Below are positions 1 through 11,289 of a DNA stretch of 64,000 nt, piece after piece; position 1 is the stretch's first letter; each line of letters starts with the position of its first letter. Under the pieces are notes generated by a model, which had not been told where the DNA came from, did not search any database, and saw nothing but the letters and a program-made list of their open reading frames with translations. Both the position numbers and the translations under genes were made by a program. Source of the stretch: Nematostella vectensis (lineage: Eukaryota; Cnidaria; Anthozoa; Actiniaria; Edwardsiidae); the NCBI RefSeq assembly GCF_932526225.1, contig NC_064039.1, positions 16,918,639 through 16,982,638 on the forward strand, in the 5' to 3' direction.

Positions 1-224
1 ACGATAGATCGAAATGCAAAACCTTTTAATGGTCTGTGGAAGCTGGGAAGTTTAGTGATTACTGAATTTGATTGATCATATAATAAAGTTGCTTATCTAG
101 CCTTTTTGTGGAGGACCATATTTAACTTTTGCTCATTGATCCATTTATACATACTTCTCGTCAAATCCTGAAAGAAGACTGGGCCTTATCCCTTGATATC
201 AGTGGTATGCTCTCCCAGCTGTGT

Positions 225-1217
225 AGTAGAAGGCTTTGTTAGCCACTTGTTCATTCACTACCTTTCTCGGGTCTCCCTTTTTGTGATGTTCGCACACGCT
301 TCCCCGACCTTCTGAACACGTTGAGATTCCTATCGTAAGTGTTCATTAGAGTGGTAGTGAACCCAAGTTAATGGCATATCCTTTTAATTGACCTTGTCGA
401 TGCCCCTGGACCAAGCTTCTTTATAGTCTCTTTCACAGCTTTATTGTAAAATTCCTATGCCAAGTCAAGTGGAATATTGCCGCCAGCACCAGACTTGTTT
501 TTGCAAGACCTGTTTAACACTAAGCGATGGGCTCCCCGAGGTCTTAACAAGGCATGCACTTGGAATATCAAGAATACTGGGTTGCAGCCCCACCTTGATG
601 TTTGAGCGGATAACCCCCTCTCCATCTCCTTCTGAGATAGCATCCATAAAGTTATGAACCAGTAGCCCATAATCAAGCAATCAATGACGTTTGGTAGGCT
701 AGCATGTCATCACCTTCCTTGTTCTCCTTGCTTTCCATGGTGTCAAATACATGGGCATCATTAAGATAACTTATCACTAGTGGAGGGTTATGGCTAGCTT
801 CGTGCTCCCGTCTTATCTTTCCGTCATGTGCAAATGATTTGGAACACCCAAGAAATCGACAGGGGTACCGTCAATTTGTATCAACTAAGGCCTTCTGCTT
901 TCGCTCCCATCTCATGGCTCTTACAGACTTTTCAAGTCGTTCATTTATTGCCTTGTTAATGACAAGGTATGTACAACGAGTGCTGCCAGCTTGCGAAAGT
1001 AGTCCTCCTGTTTTGTGGCATCGGTTCCTCCCTCAAGCACATTCTGGGTTGGCTGCTCATCCATCTCACATTTTCCAAGCAACTGTAATGCAGCAGCAAT
1101 TATCCTTGCCTCTAGCTGGAAAAATCTACGACAAGGGTTTGCTGCACTAGACACGTCTGACTTCACATTTCTGTGATTGATCAAATTTAGATCACAATAC
1201 AGTGTGCACTTAAACAA
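225..1217 (-). pseudogene. DUF6589-like multicopy protein, degenerate
   Basis: Minus-strand pieces in order: 1217-945 with SDVSSAANPCRRFFQLEARIIAAA; about 830-690 with VISYLNDAHVFDTMES; 680-465 with MLDYGLLVHNFMDAISEGDGE; about 476-300 with GGNIPLDLA, then after a stop EFYNKAVKETIKKLGPGAS. These match, in order, the DUF6589-type proteins that are abundant in coral and anemone annotations (recalled; not searched here). Frames change and in-frame stops occur between and within pieces (for example in FNIPLDLA-stop and after ICH), so this is a relic. Function is unknown; the multicopy distribution suggests a mobile origin. Confidence 0.6.
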
Positions 1218-4200
1218 CTTGGGATAGGCAAGCTAAAAAAAAAGAACGAACAGTTTCTTTCAGCCAAAAAAGGATCTACTTAGGGTGAAAATTTTAATAT
1301 GAAAAAAAAATTAGGTTGAAAAGTTAATGTGTAAATTTCACAGTTCTACATGCAACAACTTTCTTCAAAATATAATCCCTATTTTTCCTATTTTTAAATT
1401 TAGACATCATATTACATTGTTCACTAGCTGTTGCATCACGGATTTACACCAGAGGAGCTAATTTTAACTCAATTTGCGACACATTTGCTACATGGCTCGC
1501 TCCACACTCAGCTGATCTCCAACAACTCCTTGCTCACCATAACTTCTCATCTCTCCCTCACCACAGTATGGGACATAATCATGAAGGACTTTCAAGATCT
1601 TTAAGATTCCTCACCATCATTTTCTGACTGAAAAGTCTGAAGTTAATGGAAATTAATGGGAATAAATTTTTAAAGTAAGTATTTCATTCTGCCAAAAATA
1701 GGCAGGCAAAGGTATTGAAAGTTACTGAAACATATTACATTTTTAATTTAGTTTACGTCACCCACAATTTTCTGGATTTGACGGCTAATCCTGTAAATCT
1801 TGTTGCTGGACGGAAGAATGCTCCAATGCAATGAAATAAGGATCCAATGTAATTAAATTTCAATTCTAGTTCAAATTAAACAATGTAAAAACGCAATTCA
1901 TCAGAGAATTGGCATCCAGTTACTCTGTTCTCAGTGGACATGTTTGTTACGCAATGCTTGTCAATGTTCTGGTGTTCTTCTGTCATATAGTTCACTTCCT
2001 GGTTTGGGAGTAACACCTAGTTCACACTTCGTTATGTCCAGCAAACATCAAATTACTTCAAGTTCATATGCAAATTTTCGTCATTTGCCTCAAGTTTCAC
2101 TAGAGGTTTTACAAGTATAGCACTCAAGTCAGTTTCCCGCCAAACAAAGCATGCTGTAGCTCGACCATATAAGGTTTATAGGCCCATATAGAGCGAAAAA
2201 TAAGGCTCATTACCGCTGTTTCAGTTTCACGGGAAATTTCAGCGAAAAATCTCGCTTTTTTTCACCTGAAGAAGCATCACAACACATTTGTAGCAAAGTT
2301 TTCTTCCAGCTATTTTACCAGCGTTTAAACACGAGATTCCGGTATAAAAAACTTAGCTCCGCCCACAAAAGATGGCGTCTTTTTTAAAACTCAAAATGGC
2401 TTTTCGCAAAAACACTAACTAAAACTCAGAGGATATTGTTTAAATGGAAATAAAATATAATTTAACGAGTAAAACAATCAATACATCCAGTTTATTTAAT
2501 TACACATCACCCAAAAGTCGTCTTTCCAACGCGTTTCAAATTTCGCGCCTAAACGAGCTGACCAACCAAAAAAGACAAAATGGCCGCTTCGACTTTGACT
2601 CAGCTTTTACTCTTCCATACGAACATGAGCCCCTAAACATCCTCAAAAGCAGTACTTCATATCGCGATATGCGTAAAAGTCCTTCTGGCTGCCGAACAAC
2701 TCAAAAACAACATGAAGGCCAGCACTGAACTCTACAAAAAGTTTACTTACCTCTCTTCGCTTTTGGCCTTTCGCTCGAGATAAATGCTCTTATTAGCTAA
2801 ATGAATGTATTAGCGGTTTTTTTAACAGCGTTTGAGAGGGCAAATTATTTGAGAAGTAGTCGGAGAAGCGGCTTTAGATTACGAGGGATAGTGCTTTGGT
2901 TGTTGTTTATAAGTACTGTTGTCGTTTAGGAAGATTCAAACGAGTCCTCTCCCTTCAACCTCCAAAGAATCAGTAGAAGCTCTGTGTGCAAGCCCATGAG
3001 ATGATGCATTTTGAAATTATGGTGAGCTCTTTTTTTTTTTTTTTTTTTGCAAGTACTTCTTATACCATACTGTTCCTTGAAGCTTATTAAAAGTACAAAC
3101 CAGAAAAAATATAACAAATTATTAAACTTTAAAGTATTTCAGGTGCTTATCGGAGAAATGATGCCCATCTCTAGTCCCTGAATATATTAAAAAAATCTCC
3201 AGAGAAATAAAATTTTATTTTCTAGAATGGTGTGTAATGTAAAAAGAGTATTGACATTTCTGACATCTTCCCTCCCTCCATTATTTTTGTTTGCTTACAG
3301 TGCTCCATGAGAGATACCTGTTAACCTTCTTTAGGTGAAGTGTGTAGGGAAAAATACAATGAAGGTGGAAGGAGGAAAATAATGACGAGAGAGTTTGTTA
3401 GTGTTTGTTAGTATTCTGACCTCCCTCGATGCCACCTGGCATCCATGAATTGGCTTTCTTCCTTGACTTTAATCCTCAAATTTTAATAAAGATTCTCAAG
3501 TATACACTATCAAATAGAAACACATGCTATTGTTAGCTGTTCATGTGAGCAACAGAAGCAAATTTGGCTAATTATCATAAAGTAGCTTGATTATAACCAG
3601 GGGCGGATCTAGCTTTTCGCTAAAGGGGGTTTGGCTCAGTGACAAAGGGGGGAGGGGATATTTTTTTTTGTTACATATGGCTCTGGCAGCCCATACCCTT
3701 TTCTGCTTTGTCGTTGTAGGTTCTTACTATTAGTGTGTTTGATGCATCTTGCATGATTCAAGTTTTCTAGAGCTTAGTTCTTTTATCCCATTGACTTTGT
3801 ATTCTAATCAAAAGCTAGTAATTAAGTGGTTTTACTTTTCAAGAAATACAGGTGGTAAACACAGGTGTGCATACACCCTTCTTAGCCACCGAAAAGCAGT
3901 GATACCATTCTTTCAAAATAATTCTCCAGATTTTAAGCCATTTTTAATAATATGCCATCCCCAACTCCCCAAATCCTGGCTAATTCCTGTCAAAGGATGG
4001 CAGCGAGTAAGTGAATAGTCTTTTAACATCTGATCAAAATCATGTATAGAATGCAAAATGAAAATACTTTATCAACATTGATACATATCTGTTTTTGGAT
4101 ACTAAGCACACTGTGGGTGACTACAGTGGATCTAAAAGCATGGGGTGGCTTGCTCTACTCCAGGTAGAGTTTGGTTTCAGGTATAGTGGGATGGACCATA

Positions 4201-4675
4201 TATGCCCTCTTGGATAGGCCAGGGTCTGAGAATGTTTCTGCTTTTTTTTTTTTCAAAACCTTGCCCAGCTAATGGCTATACAAGCCCCTCATTGAGCAGC
4301 AGAGGGGGTCTCAATCAACTTTGTACCAAGTACTTCAAATTTTAATCAGTCAATCTTTTATTACAAAATATTCGAACTAGCAGGATACTGTCTACAACAT
4401 TATTTTCCATGGACTTTACTTATATCATTTAGAATCAAATACCTATATAGACTAAGTTGTAGTTGTACTTGAAAAACATGATGTTATTTACAGATGAATC
4501 AAATTCAAACTAGACAATTATAAGTCAAAATACAGTTGATAATACGGCTGTTCTCTTTCTTTTTGAGAAAATATTTATTGCCCTGCCATAATAAGAATGC
4601 AATTGACAATTCATTAAATATAACTTAAAAGTTAAATGAGAGTGTAAGCTTAAGTAGTTATTAAGATATAACTTG
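1218..4675. other. No supported gene; AT-rich intergenic
   Basis: AT-rich sequence with a poly-T run near 3031-3049. A 94-codon ORF at 2444-2728 (+) and an 89-codon ORF at 3749-4018 (+) show no motif or compositional support. About 3600-3670 reads like the edge of a degraded short interspersed or hAT-like repeat (AGGGGCGGATCTAGC), but no second end was found. Confidence 0.5.
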
Positions 4676-4888
4676 AAGCCGCATTGTCACCAGTTTACTT
4701 CCGGTCGATTACTTAACAATATCCGATGATTTTTAACGGAAAACGCGAGAAATAGTTCAAAATATTGAAAGCAGTGTGTTTATTGGAAGTTTCTTTGAGG
4801 ATGTGATTGATAATTTAGAGCGGATGGCCTGTCTTTTAACGGTTGTTTCCGTCGGACCTCCGGAAGTAAACTGGTGACAATGCGGCTT
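4676..4888. mobile_element. 213-bp MITE with 29-bp perfect terminal inverted repeats
   Basis: AAGCCGCATTGTCACCAGTT and nine further bases to CCGG at the left are matched base for base, inverted, at the right end (CCGGAAGTAAACTG ... GCGGCTT). The interior is non-coding. No clear target-site duplication was seen, so the superfamily is not assigned. Confidence 0.85.
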
Positions 4889-6283
4889 TAAATCACAAGA
4901 ATTCTTTTGGAACCTTTATTTCGCTTTTTATTTCAGACACATTTTTTAAACGCCATCTATTTTAAAGAAACATAGCTAGGAATGTTGTCACGTCCATCAG
5001 ATATAGAGAAACCCAAAAATTTATTTTCAAAGCTAAGCGCAAAGGACGATTTTGTTGTGCGAATGGGAGGTTTGGAATGTAAAAAAATGGCTGGATGAGA
5101 CGAGCGAGTTTTAATGCTCAAAATGTCTTGTTTTGCTTATTCATTGAAGGTAGGATGTTCCTGGTACTCTAATGCAAAGATACAAAGAGAAATAAATCCG
5201 TCATCTTCACAGGTTCTACATTATTTTACGGCTACTTGCTCCAAGGCACGCCATGCATCGTGTCACGTTCCCCTCTGAAAATCTTATCGATTTTTGCCAC
5301 TAAAAAATAAACGAAAATTATGAGCTTTTTGCTAAAGAGAAATAGCAGAATTGCAAGTAAAGTGTTTTTCTTACCTATTATCGCCTTTTGAAGGATGTGG
5401 AAGCTCAAACTCGTAGGCAGGCGTAGTTAGAAAAAGCAATGGTAATGGCGGCGATTTGAATTTTTATGGAGGTTCTCCGGGAGCTCTTTACTCTAGGAGG
5501 TTGAGTGACAATGAGACCACCCGCGAGTGCCCGGGGCTCGCCTTTTTATACCGGAACTCCGTGTTTAAATATTTCTGCACGAAATTTTAAGACAAGTAAG
5601 AATACTGCAAAATTCTCACCGGAGTGCGACATCATAAAACAAATTCTCTTCGAATGATTTTCGATTTTTTCCAATCATTCTTATTTCGCGCCCCCAAACA
5701 TTCAAATAAATATTTCGTGTCGCACGCTTGCTAGATTTTTTAAAAATAACTAAGGAAGGTGCTTACCCATTTTTATTTCGATAGCTTGCATAGTCGCGGA
5801 AAAATTCGCCACGAAGTCAAATTTTTGCAGGCATCAGATTTCGCATTTTCCAACGAAGTGACAAAAAATATTTTTCCTGTAAGCCTGAATAACTTCTTAA
5901 ACTTTTGCTGAAGTTTCAAAGGAATTCGGATTTTTGTGTAGAAGATATCGCAGCTCAAACTTGGTAAACAATTTCAGGGAAATAGCCTCCGGTAGTATCA
6001 AGTTTGTTTATTTTAAAACGATTCCTTTGTCTGACACAGCTTTGATGGTATTTATTGCAACTGGTAGAGATCCCTGATCAGATAATTTTTCCGATTGTTG
6101 TGCAGAGGTACAAGGAGGGTCTGTTGCAATATTTGAAGAGTTTCTGGCCGTGTTTTTCCCGTTATAGTTTGATGTTTCCGTATCGGTAGAGGAAGAGACT
6201 CAAGTTCTTGCTGAAAAAACTCTATATCAGCGTTCGGAGGTGTATTTCTGCCACTACTGTGGCAGGAATTTCTGCCACTACTG
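4889..6283. other. No supported gene
   Basis: AT-rich non-coding sequence. A 61-codon minus-strand ORF at 5773-5958 has no recognisable motif. Confidence 0.45.
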
Positions 6284-6748
6284 CTACTGTCCTCCTACTT
6301 TCCACATCTCCTTGGCCGGCTCTTTAAATTCTGACAAAGAAGCGACATCTAGATTCATTTTATGGCATCGAATTATTCTAGGTTTGCAAAATGAGCACAT
6401 AAATTTAGAAAGCATCTGTTGTGAGTTGTTTCTTCCAGTAACCGAAGACAGTTTTTCCCCTAGTGACTGCGTGCCGAATAACTTTAATAATTTCCCACTG
6501 GCTTTCTTGGGGTGGCGCACATTTCCTAGTGCAGAAAGCCGCCTAACCGATATTGTCTTAAAATTCTTACAAAAGGTCGAGCTTGCAAAACAACATACTA
6601 TGGAGAGCACCCAGCATTCAAATCTACAAGCGATAGATTTCCCACAAAGTTTTGCCGCCAAAGTTGATGGATCGACGACAGCTTTTGACATGTTTTGTCC
6701 CCAAGTATCCCAGCCGCTGCACTCTGTCGCGACGGCTTTTTTTGCCAA
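6284..6748 (-). pseudogene. ZAD-like zinc-binding domain exon or relic
   Basis: A 154-codon open frame whose C-terminal half reads LLKLFGTQSLGEKLSSVTGR, NNSQQMLSKFMCSFCKPRI and ends FKEPAKEMWKVGG. The order LxxLFG, a GEKLSS segment, then CxxC resembles ZAD-type zinc-associated domains in multicopy cnidarian proteins. The first expected Cys pair is not visible (the frame reads LSALGN where CxxCG would be expected). No continuation exon was found. Either a degraded copy or an exon of a diverged gene. Confidence 0.35.
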
Positions 6749-6914
6749 GTTTATTCCTTACTTTTCCCAGGGGTTATTTTTCTTGCGAATGAATTGTTAG
6801 AGGAAAACACCCATGGGTTTCCGAGGATGGGAAATAAGCATGGAAAACAAAAATGAATCATAAATGTTAGTAGTATAATGTTGTAATCATATCAGTCCTG
6901 TACAATTGGTCAAA

Positions 6915-7387
6915 AAAATCTCACAGTGTTTTTTGGGCAATTTATAGACATAAAGTTTGTAAGATAATAAAGTTTGTAATTCAAGCCATGTACTTGAAAC
7001 TTAAAAAGGGGCTGAAAAGGTAGAACTTGTATGCAATCTGTACATAGGAAGTTCAAGAGATAGGGAAAGGAGTGATATTTCTTTCCATAATGCATCAAGC
7101 AATGCAACAGGCGCGGACGCATTCTACAATTAATATAGCATTTGTTACCATGATTTCGCCCCTTTCGAAGACGTTTATGTCTCTTTTGCAGCGATACTAG
7201 TTGCAAAGGCAATTTCAAACACACCAAAGTCATTAACATTTCGCTGCATCTGAACTGGCACGCTGCAAATTCCCTCTAAGGATCGACCGTTCAAGTTCAT
7301 AGCTAGCTCTAGTAATTCCAGTGACTGGATACGAAAAGTTGTCACATTAACATAGCCTGGGCGGCTACTCATAGTGCTAAAGCACAC
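6915..7387 (-). pseudogene. Ulp1-like (C48) cysteine peptidase C-terminal relic
   Basis: The frame 7387-7175 contains VPVQMQRNVNDFGVFEIAFA, matching the Q-N-x-x-DCGVF-x-xAFA pattern around the catalytic Cys of Ulp1-like peptidases often attached to multicopy cnidarian proteins. The expected Cys is Phe here, so a protease would be dead. Weak similarity continues in the next frame towards 6915 with stops. Confidence 0.4.
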
Positions 7388-7849
7388 TCAGTTGTTATTA
7401 TTTTTATCCGTTTTCCCACTGGAGACGAGTTTCCTGTCTCCGGGAAGTTTCTCGTCAACTGTGAATCCGGGACAAGAAACTCGTCCAATTACAGAGACAG
7501 AATCTACATTTGGATGTGAAAAAACCGCAAAGATTTTCACGCCATGTGACTGGTATGAGTTTGTGTGGTTACATAGCAGGAGGCACGGGCACTCTTCTTT
7601 CCATTCGCTTTGCCTCTTCAAGCCTCTGAAAGTTCCCCTTTTTACCCATATTCATGCTCTCGCCGATAAAATCTGCTTCGAACTATACTGCAAAAACACC
7701 CTGATGAAGAAAGGCAAAGATATAGGAATTGGACTGAAAAGCAATTCAATAAACGATTGCATGTCCATTTGATTTTAAATTCGGCCAGAAATGACATTAT
7801 TTAAGAAACGTCTCGCACATGGATGTGCTTATGGCACTGTTGGTGATCT

Positions 7850-8400
7850 TTTGGCGTCGCGCCATCAACTGCTTGCACCATTTTCAAGCAGGTCATAAGA
7901 TGCATCGTACAAACATTATACCACGAATATGTGGTAGTACCCAAAAATGAGGAAGACTGGGAAAATAACTAGAAGCTTTTTTAGAAGATTGAGAATTACC
8001 ATGTGTAGGAGCACGGGATGGATTTTATGTGTATATAAATTGTGACTTGAAAAACTGTTTCAAGAAATCATATTCAGACACTAACACGGCACACCTGGGT
8101 GTGATAATGGGATGATATTGAATATGGTAGATGCCTTCCAAAGCAAGTATTGAAACTTCCAGGCTACGAGGAGATACTCATTTCTACTGTTGGGGACTCA
8201 GCATTTCCCCCAAGATCATGGCTACTTGGGGCCTCTCCTGGAACCACTTAATGCCATAAGTATTTCAACAAAAATGAGATCTGCAAGGGTTGTCTCGGAA
8301 CATGCGTATGGCGTTAATTGAACGGTGGAGTATTCTTTACAAAAAGGCAGAATGTAGAAGATCAAAACAATAATTACGTGTTGTAATAGCTTCAATAACT
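7850..8400 (+). pseudogene. PIF/Harbinger transposase relic (DDE_Tnp_4-like)
   Basis: Three frame-shifted islands on the plus strand: near 7888-7965 VIRCIVQTLYHEYVVVPKNE; near 8185-8240 TVGDSAFPPRSWLLGASPG, which matches the GDxAFP block around the second catalytic Asp; and near 8270-8345 MRSARVVSEHAYG followed after a frameshift by GRWSILYKK, which matches the block with the catalytic Glu. Stops and frameshifts between the blocks make this a dead copy. No terminal repeats were located. Confidence 0.65.
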
Positions 8401-8471
8401 TATGTTTTTACCGGAATGATCCCTGTAATCCCTGATTGAAGATGGAAGTGAAAGAGCTACATCTCTTCAGG

Positions 8472-8597
8472 ATAGATAAGAGTCCATCTATTTCCTTGCT
8501 TTAATATGCTTTAATAAAGTGCATAACAAACGGAATGATGGACAACCACAAACAGGATTTGACCGAGCTAGTCCCAGTCCTTCCACAGGTATCCCAA
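8472..8597. repeat. 126-bp direct repeat, copy 1
   Basis: Nearly identical (3 mismatches seen) to 9257-9382, in the same orientation. Starts ATAGATAAGAGTCCATCTAT and ends CACAGGTATCCCAA. Confidence 0.9.
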
Positions 8598-8754
8598 TTA
8601 ATTATCTATCTCCCCCCAAGTCTTTAAGTGTTCCTGTAGTATAACTACTTGTGGAGGAGCAGTAAAGACTGATATAAAGTATAACAAAACAACTGAGTTA
8701 TTAACATGAATGTTTTTTCGTTCCTTAGATTTAAAGTGATTGTTCTAGTAGGCC

Positions 8755-9247
8755 TTTGTTGTTATGGTCCCTGAGCCTTCTTCTCTGAAGGACGTATTGC
8801 TGGACTTGCTTCATCCTCAACAGGTAGCTGTGTGGGACTCTCTGGTTGTACGTGCGCTGTTTCAGGGTTTGATAGTGGCTCAGGTGGCATAGTGCGATCT
8901 TCCCTGCCAACTTTGGTCTGGCCTGCTGGAGGGATATATGTAGACCGGGGCGTCAGGGCTTCAAGACTTGGCTTGGGTGGCATAATGGGTGAAGGAATTT
9001 GAAATCGACGCTTAGTAGGCGCCGTGGTGGTGCTGCCTGAACTGGTATGTATTTTATTAGGAATTTGCGGTTTCTGATGGTGATTCTTCCTGATCCGTCA
9101 ACTCGTACCACATATTGGTCAAACTGTCTCACTTCTACGACAATTCCTGTCTTGTCTTTTTTGCTGTTCTTTGCCAGTTTTTTTTTTTTGTGGAATGGCT
9201 TGATTTTCTTCCCAGGAAGTAGCTTGATGTCTTCCTTGGGTGTCTAG
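8755..9247 (-). pseudogene. Ty3/Gypsy pol C-terminal tail relic
   Basis: Reading down the minus strand from 9247: LPGKKIKPFHKK, then VVEVRQFDQYVVRVDGSGRI and IRNRKFLIKYIPVQ, then after a frame change the Pro-rich 73-codon frame 8983-8762 ending SEKKAQGP. The DQYVVRVDGSGR..RNRKFL pattern is the post-integrase tail of Gypsy polyproteins. It lies between the two 126-bp direct repeats. Confidence 0.65.
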
Positions 9248-9256
9248 TTGTCCATC

Positions 9257-9382
9257 ATAGATAAGAGTCCATCTATCTCCTTGCTTTAATATGCTTCAAT
9301 AAAGTGCATAACAAACGGAATGATGGACAACTACAAACAGGATTTGACCGAGCTAGTCCCAGTCCTTCCACAGGTATCCCAA
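9257..9382. repeat. 126-bp direct repeat, copy 2
   Basis: Second copy of 8472-8597. A 59-codon plus-strand ORF beginning MMDNYKQDLTELVPVLPQVS starts inside this copy (about 9319) and ends near 9496; the corresponding frame in copy 1 is cut short. Confidence 0.9.
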
Positions 9383-10005
9383 GTAATGCTATACAGGAAA
9401 ACATCACAAATAACAAAGGACAAACGATTGTGTGACGATGTACGAGAACGATTCATGAAAATGGTTGTGGTCTTTGAGGAACCCATAATAGTTTAACCCT
9501 TTCCAGACCAGAGGATGGGACTGATTTTACCCTGTAAAAATGTTCTTTTAGCTTTTGGAAAACTAATTCTACAGGCTTCAAACTTGTGAGGTTTTTTTTT
9601 AATTTTCATTTAAAACATTTTTATACCAGATTTCATTTCAATGGATATGTAATTGGGTGTTAGGTAATGTTTGTGTCTGATGGCATATAAAAAAAAGAAA
9701 TAAAAAAAACACATCAGCTAAAACTTTTATCACCCACCGGGTTTAAACAATCTAACTAACATGTATATGTACCATAACTATTAACAATTGTTACTTAGGT
9801 CAATAAAGTTCAGTTAAAATGCTATTACGCATTTATATCTGCTGCAAAAACAAGTATGATAATATAATAATAAAAAAGAACAGCACTCCTCAGTAAAATT
9901 GTGCTGTACTCAAAGCAGTATAAGGTAGGCGTTGTTGTGAGTCATCTTCAAATCGTTGCAAGTTCCCTTCATTTCCAAAGAATTCTGTGTAGTAGGGGGC
10001 ACAGG

Positions 10006-10219
10006 ATTTTAATTTTATTAAATTGCATCATTATCTGCGCCGATAGCACCTCTTCTTGATTTTAGGCTTGTTCGGTGAAGGCGCTCTTTGAGCACCTCAT
10101 TGGCTGTTTTTTGTTTCGATGACTGATGTCAGGGTTGCATTGTCAGGTACATCGTTATTCGCCACTCTCCTGTCTTCCAGTAATTTTCTCTTTGTGCATA
10201 TCCGACAAGAAGAAGTCCT
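10006..10219. repeat. 214-bp direct repeat, copy 1
   Basis: Matches 12580-12793 in the same orientation with about four mismatches. Starts ATTTTAATTTTAT and ends GACAAGAAGAAGTCCT. Confidence 0.9.
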
Positions 10220-10559
10220 CGGCTTGGATTGCTTGTTCGTAACAGTTAGTAGTGTGATGGACAGATTTTATGGTCTGTTCACCGGATCCTTGTTTTTGTT
10301 CGTACTTGACGAAGGCTGTTTTTGGGTTAAGCACTAAGATAATTTATTTTCCCGATGGCGCAAGTTTCTTTGTCAAAGCAGCCCGATTATAGAGGTTACG
10401 TGGTATTAGAACCCACAAAATTCCCCAATATTCCCAAGTACTTTCTCTCCATCCTGTGCAATTTTAATTTTAAGGTGACTAGGCCAGAGAACTTATTGAG
10501 CTGAATAACATAAAAAATTCCGAGGTTGTACAATGCGATTGAAATAAGATGCCTTTGTC

Positions 10560-11282
10560 TGTGGCGTCAGGAAGATCGTTGATGAAGTTTATAAATAGAA
10601 GGGGCTACCAGGCTTACTTAAGGGACCCCGCAAGTCACTGAGAGAGGTGTGCAGAGGCCACGCCTTCCATAACAAACCTCTAGTCTAGAATGAATGTTTT
10701 TGTCAAGGGCCGTTCCAATACCATATCAGACAAAAGCTGAGTAACGCACGAGTGGCTTCGCTCAAAGCCGTGCTCAAGTTTCGTTATCAGCTTACGCACG
10801 TGAGAATAGAATTTCTTGCATACGCAGCGCTTTTTCACTTTGCTTATGTGCAATCGACAGCAAGGTAATAGGACGATAATTACCGAATGGTTCCATCAAA
10901 CTTTTCTTGTGAAAAGGTGTTTGGTCCGCCGCCTTCCATGCTGAGGGAAATTTTCCAGAGCGAAGTGAGAGGTTGAAAAAAAACAGAGGCTTGGTGCAAT
11001 CTGGGGGCCGCATTCTTTAAGACAAAAGAATGGATGTGTCCTGGTTACACAAACATTCTCTAACGTTTTTTTCTCTTTTCCAAGTGTTTCAGGATCGCGG
11101 GAGGCAAAAACAGAGCAAAACTGCGAATTGAAAAGCCATGCTTTTTGTGCTGGCGCTTTTTTCCGTTGTGATTGATAATCACAACGGAAATAATCACGCC
11201 AGAGCAATGGTGAAGGATTGCTTAATAGCTTCAATGGATCAGGCAATAGAAATTTGATGGTTGTCGTAGAGTGGCGTTGCAT
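10560..11282 (-). pseudogene. LINE reverse transcriptase relic
   Basis: Minus-strand pieces: about 11160-11090 with AWLFNSQFCSVF; 11013-10850 with LFFFNLSLRSGKFPSAWKAA and NYRPITLLSIAHK, a clear LINE RT block; and about 10605-10570 with LLFINFINDLPDATD, resembling the segment before the YADD box. Frameshifts and a missing middle make it dead. It lies between the 214-bp direct repeats. Confidence 0.7.
11161..11189. repeat. Perfect 13-bp-arm palindrome
   Basis: TTCCGTTGTGATT, three-base spacer GAT, then the exact inverted complement. It sits inside the LINE relic. Possible cruciform or footprint; no function inferred. Confidence 0.9.
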
Positions 11283-11289
11283 TGTCCTT

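Noticed and set aside
2444-2728. 94-codon plus-strand ORF
   Set aside because: No motif, no splice support and no promoter-like context.
3600-3720. SINE or tRNA-derived repeat
   Set aside because: No A/B box pair or tRNA-like fold could be read; only a repeat-like edge sequence.
6240-6800. Plus-strand 186-codon ORF opposite the ZAD-like frame
   Set aside because: Composition is shadow-like; the minus frame has the CxxC and LFG motifs.
8472-9382. 126-bp repeats as LTRs of a small retrotransposon
   Set aside because: No TG...CA ends, no primer-binding site or polypurine tract and no target duplication seen.
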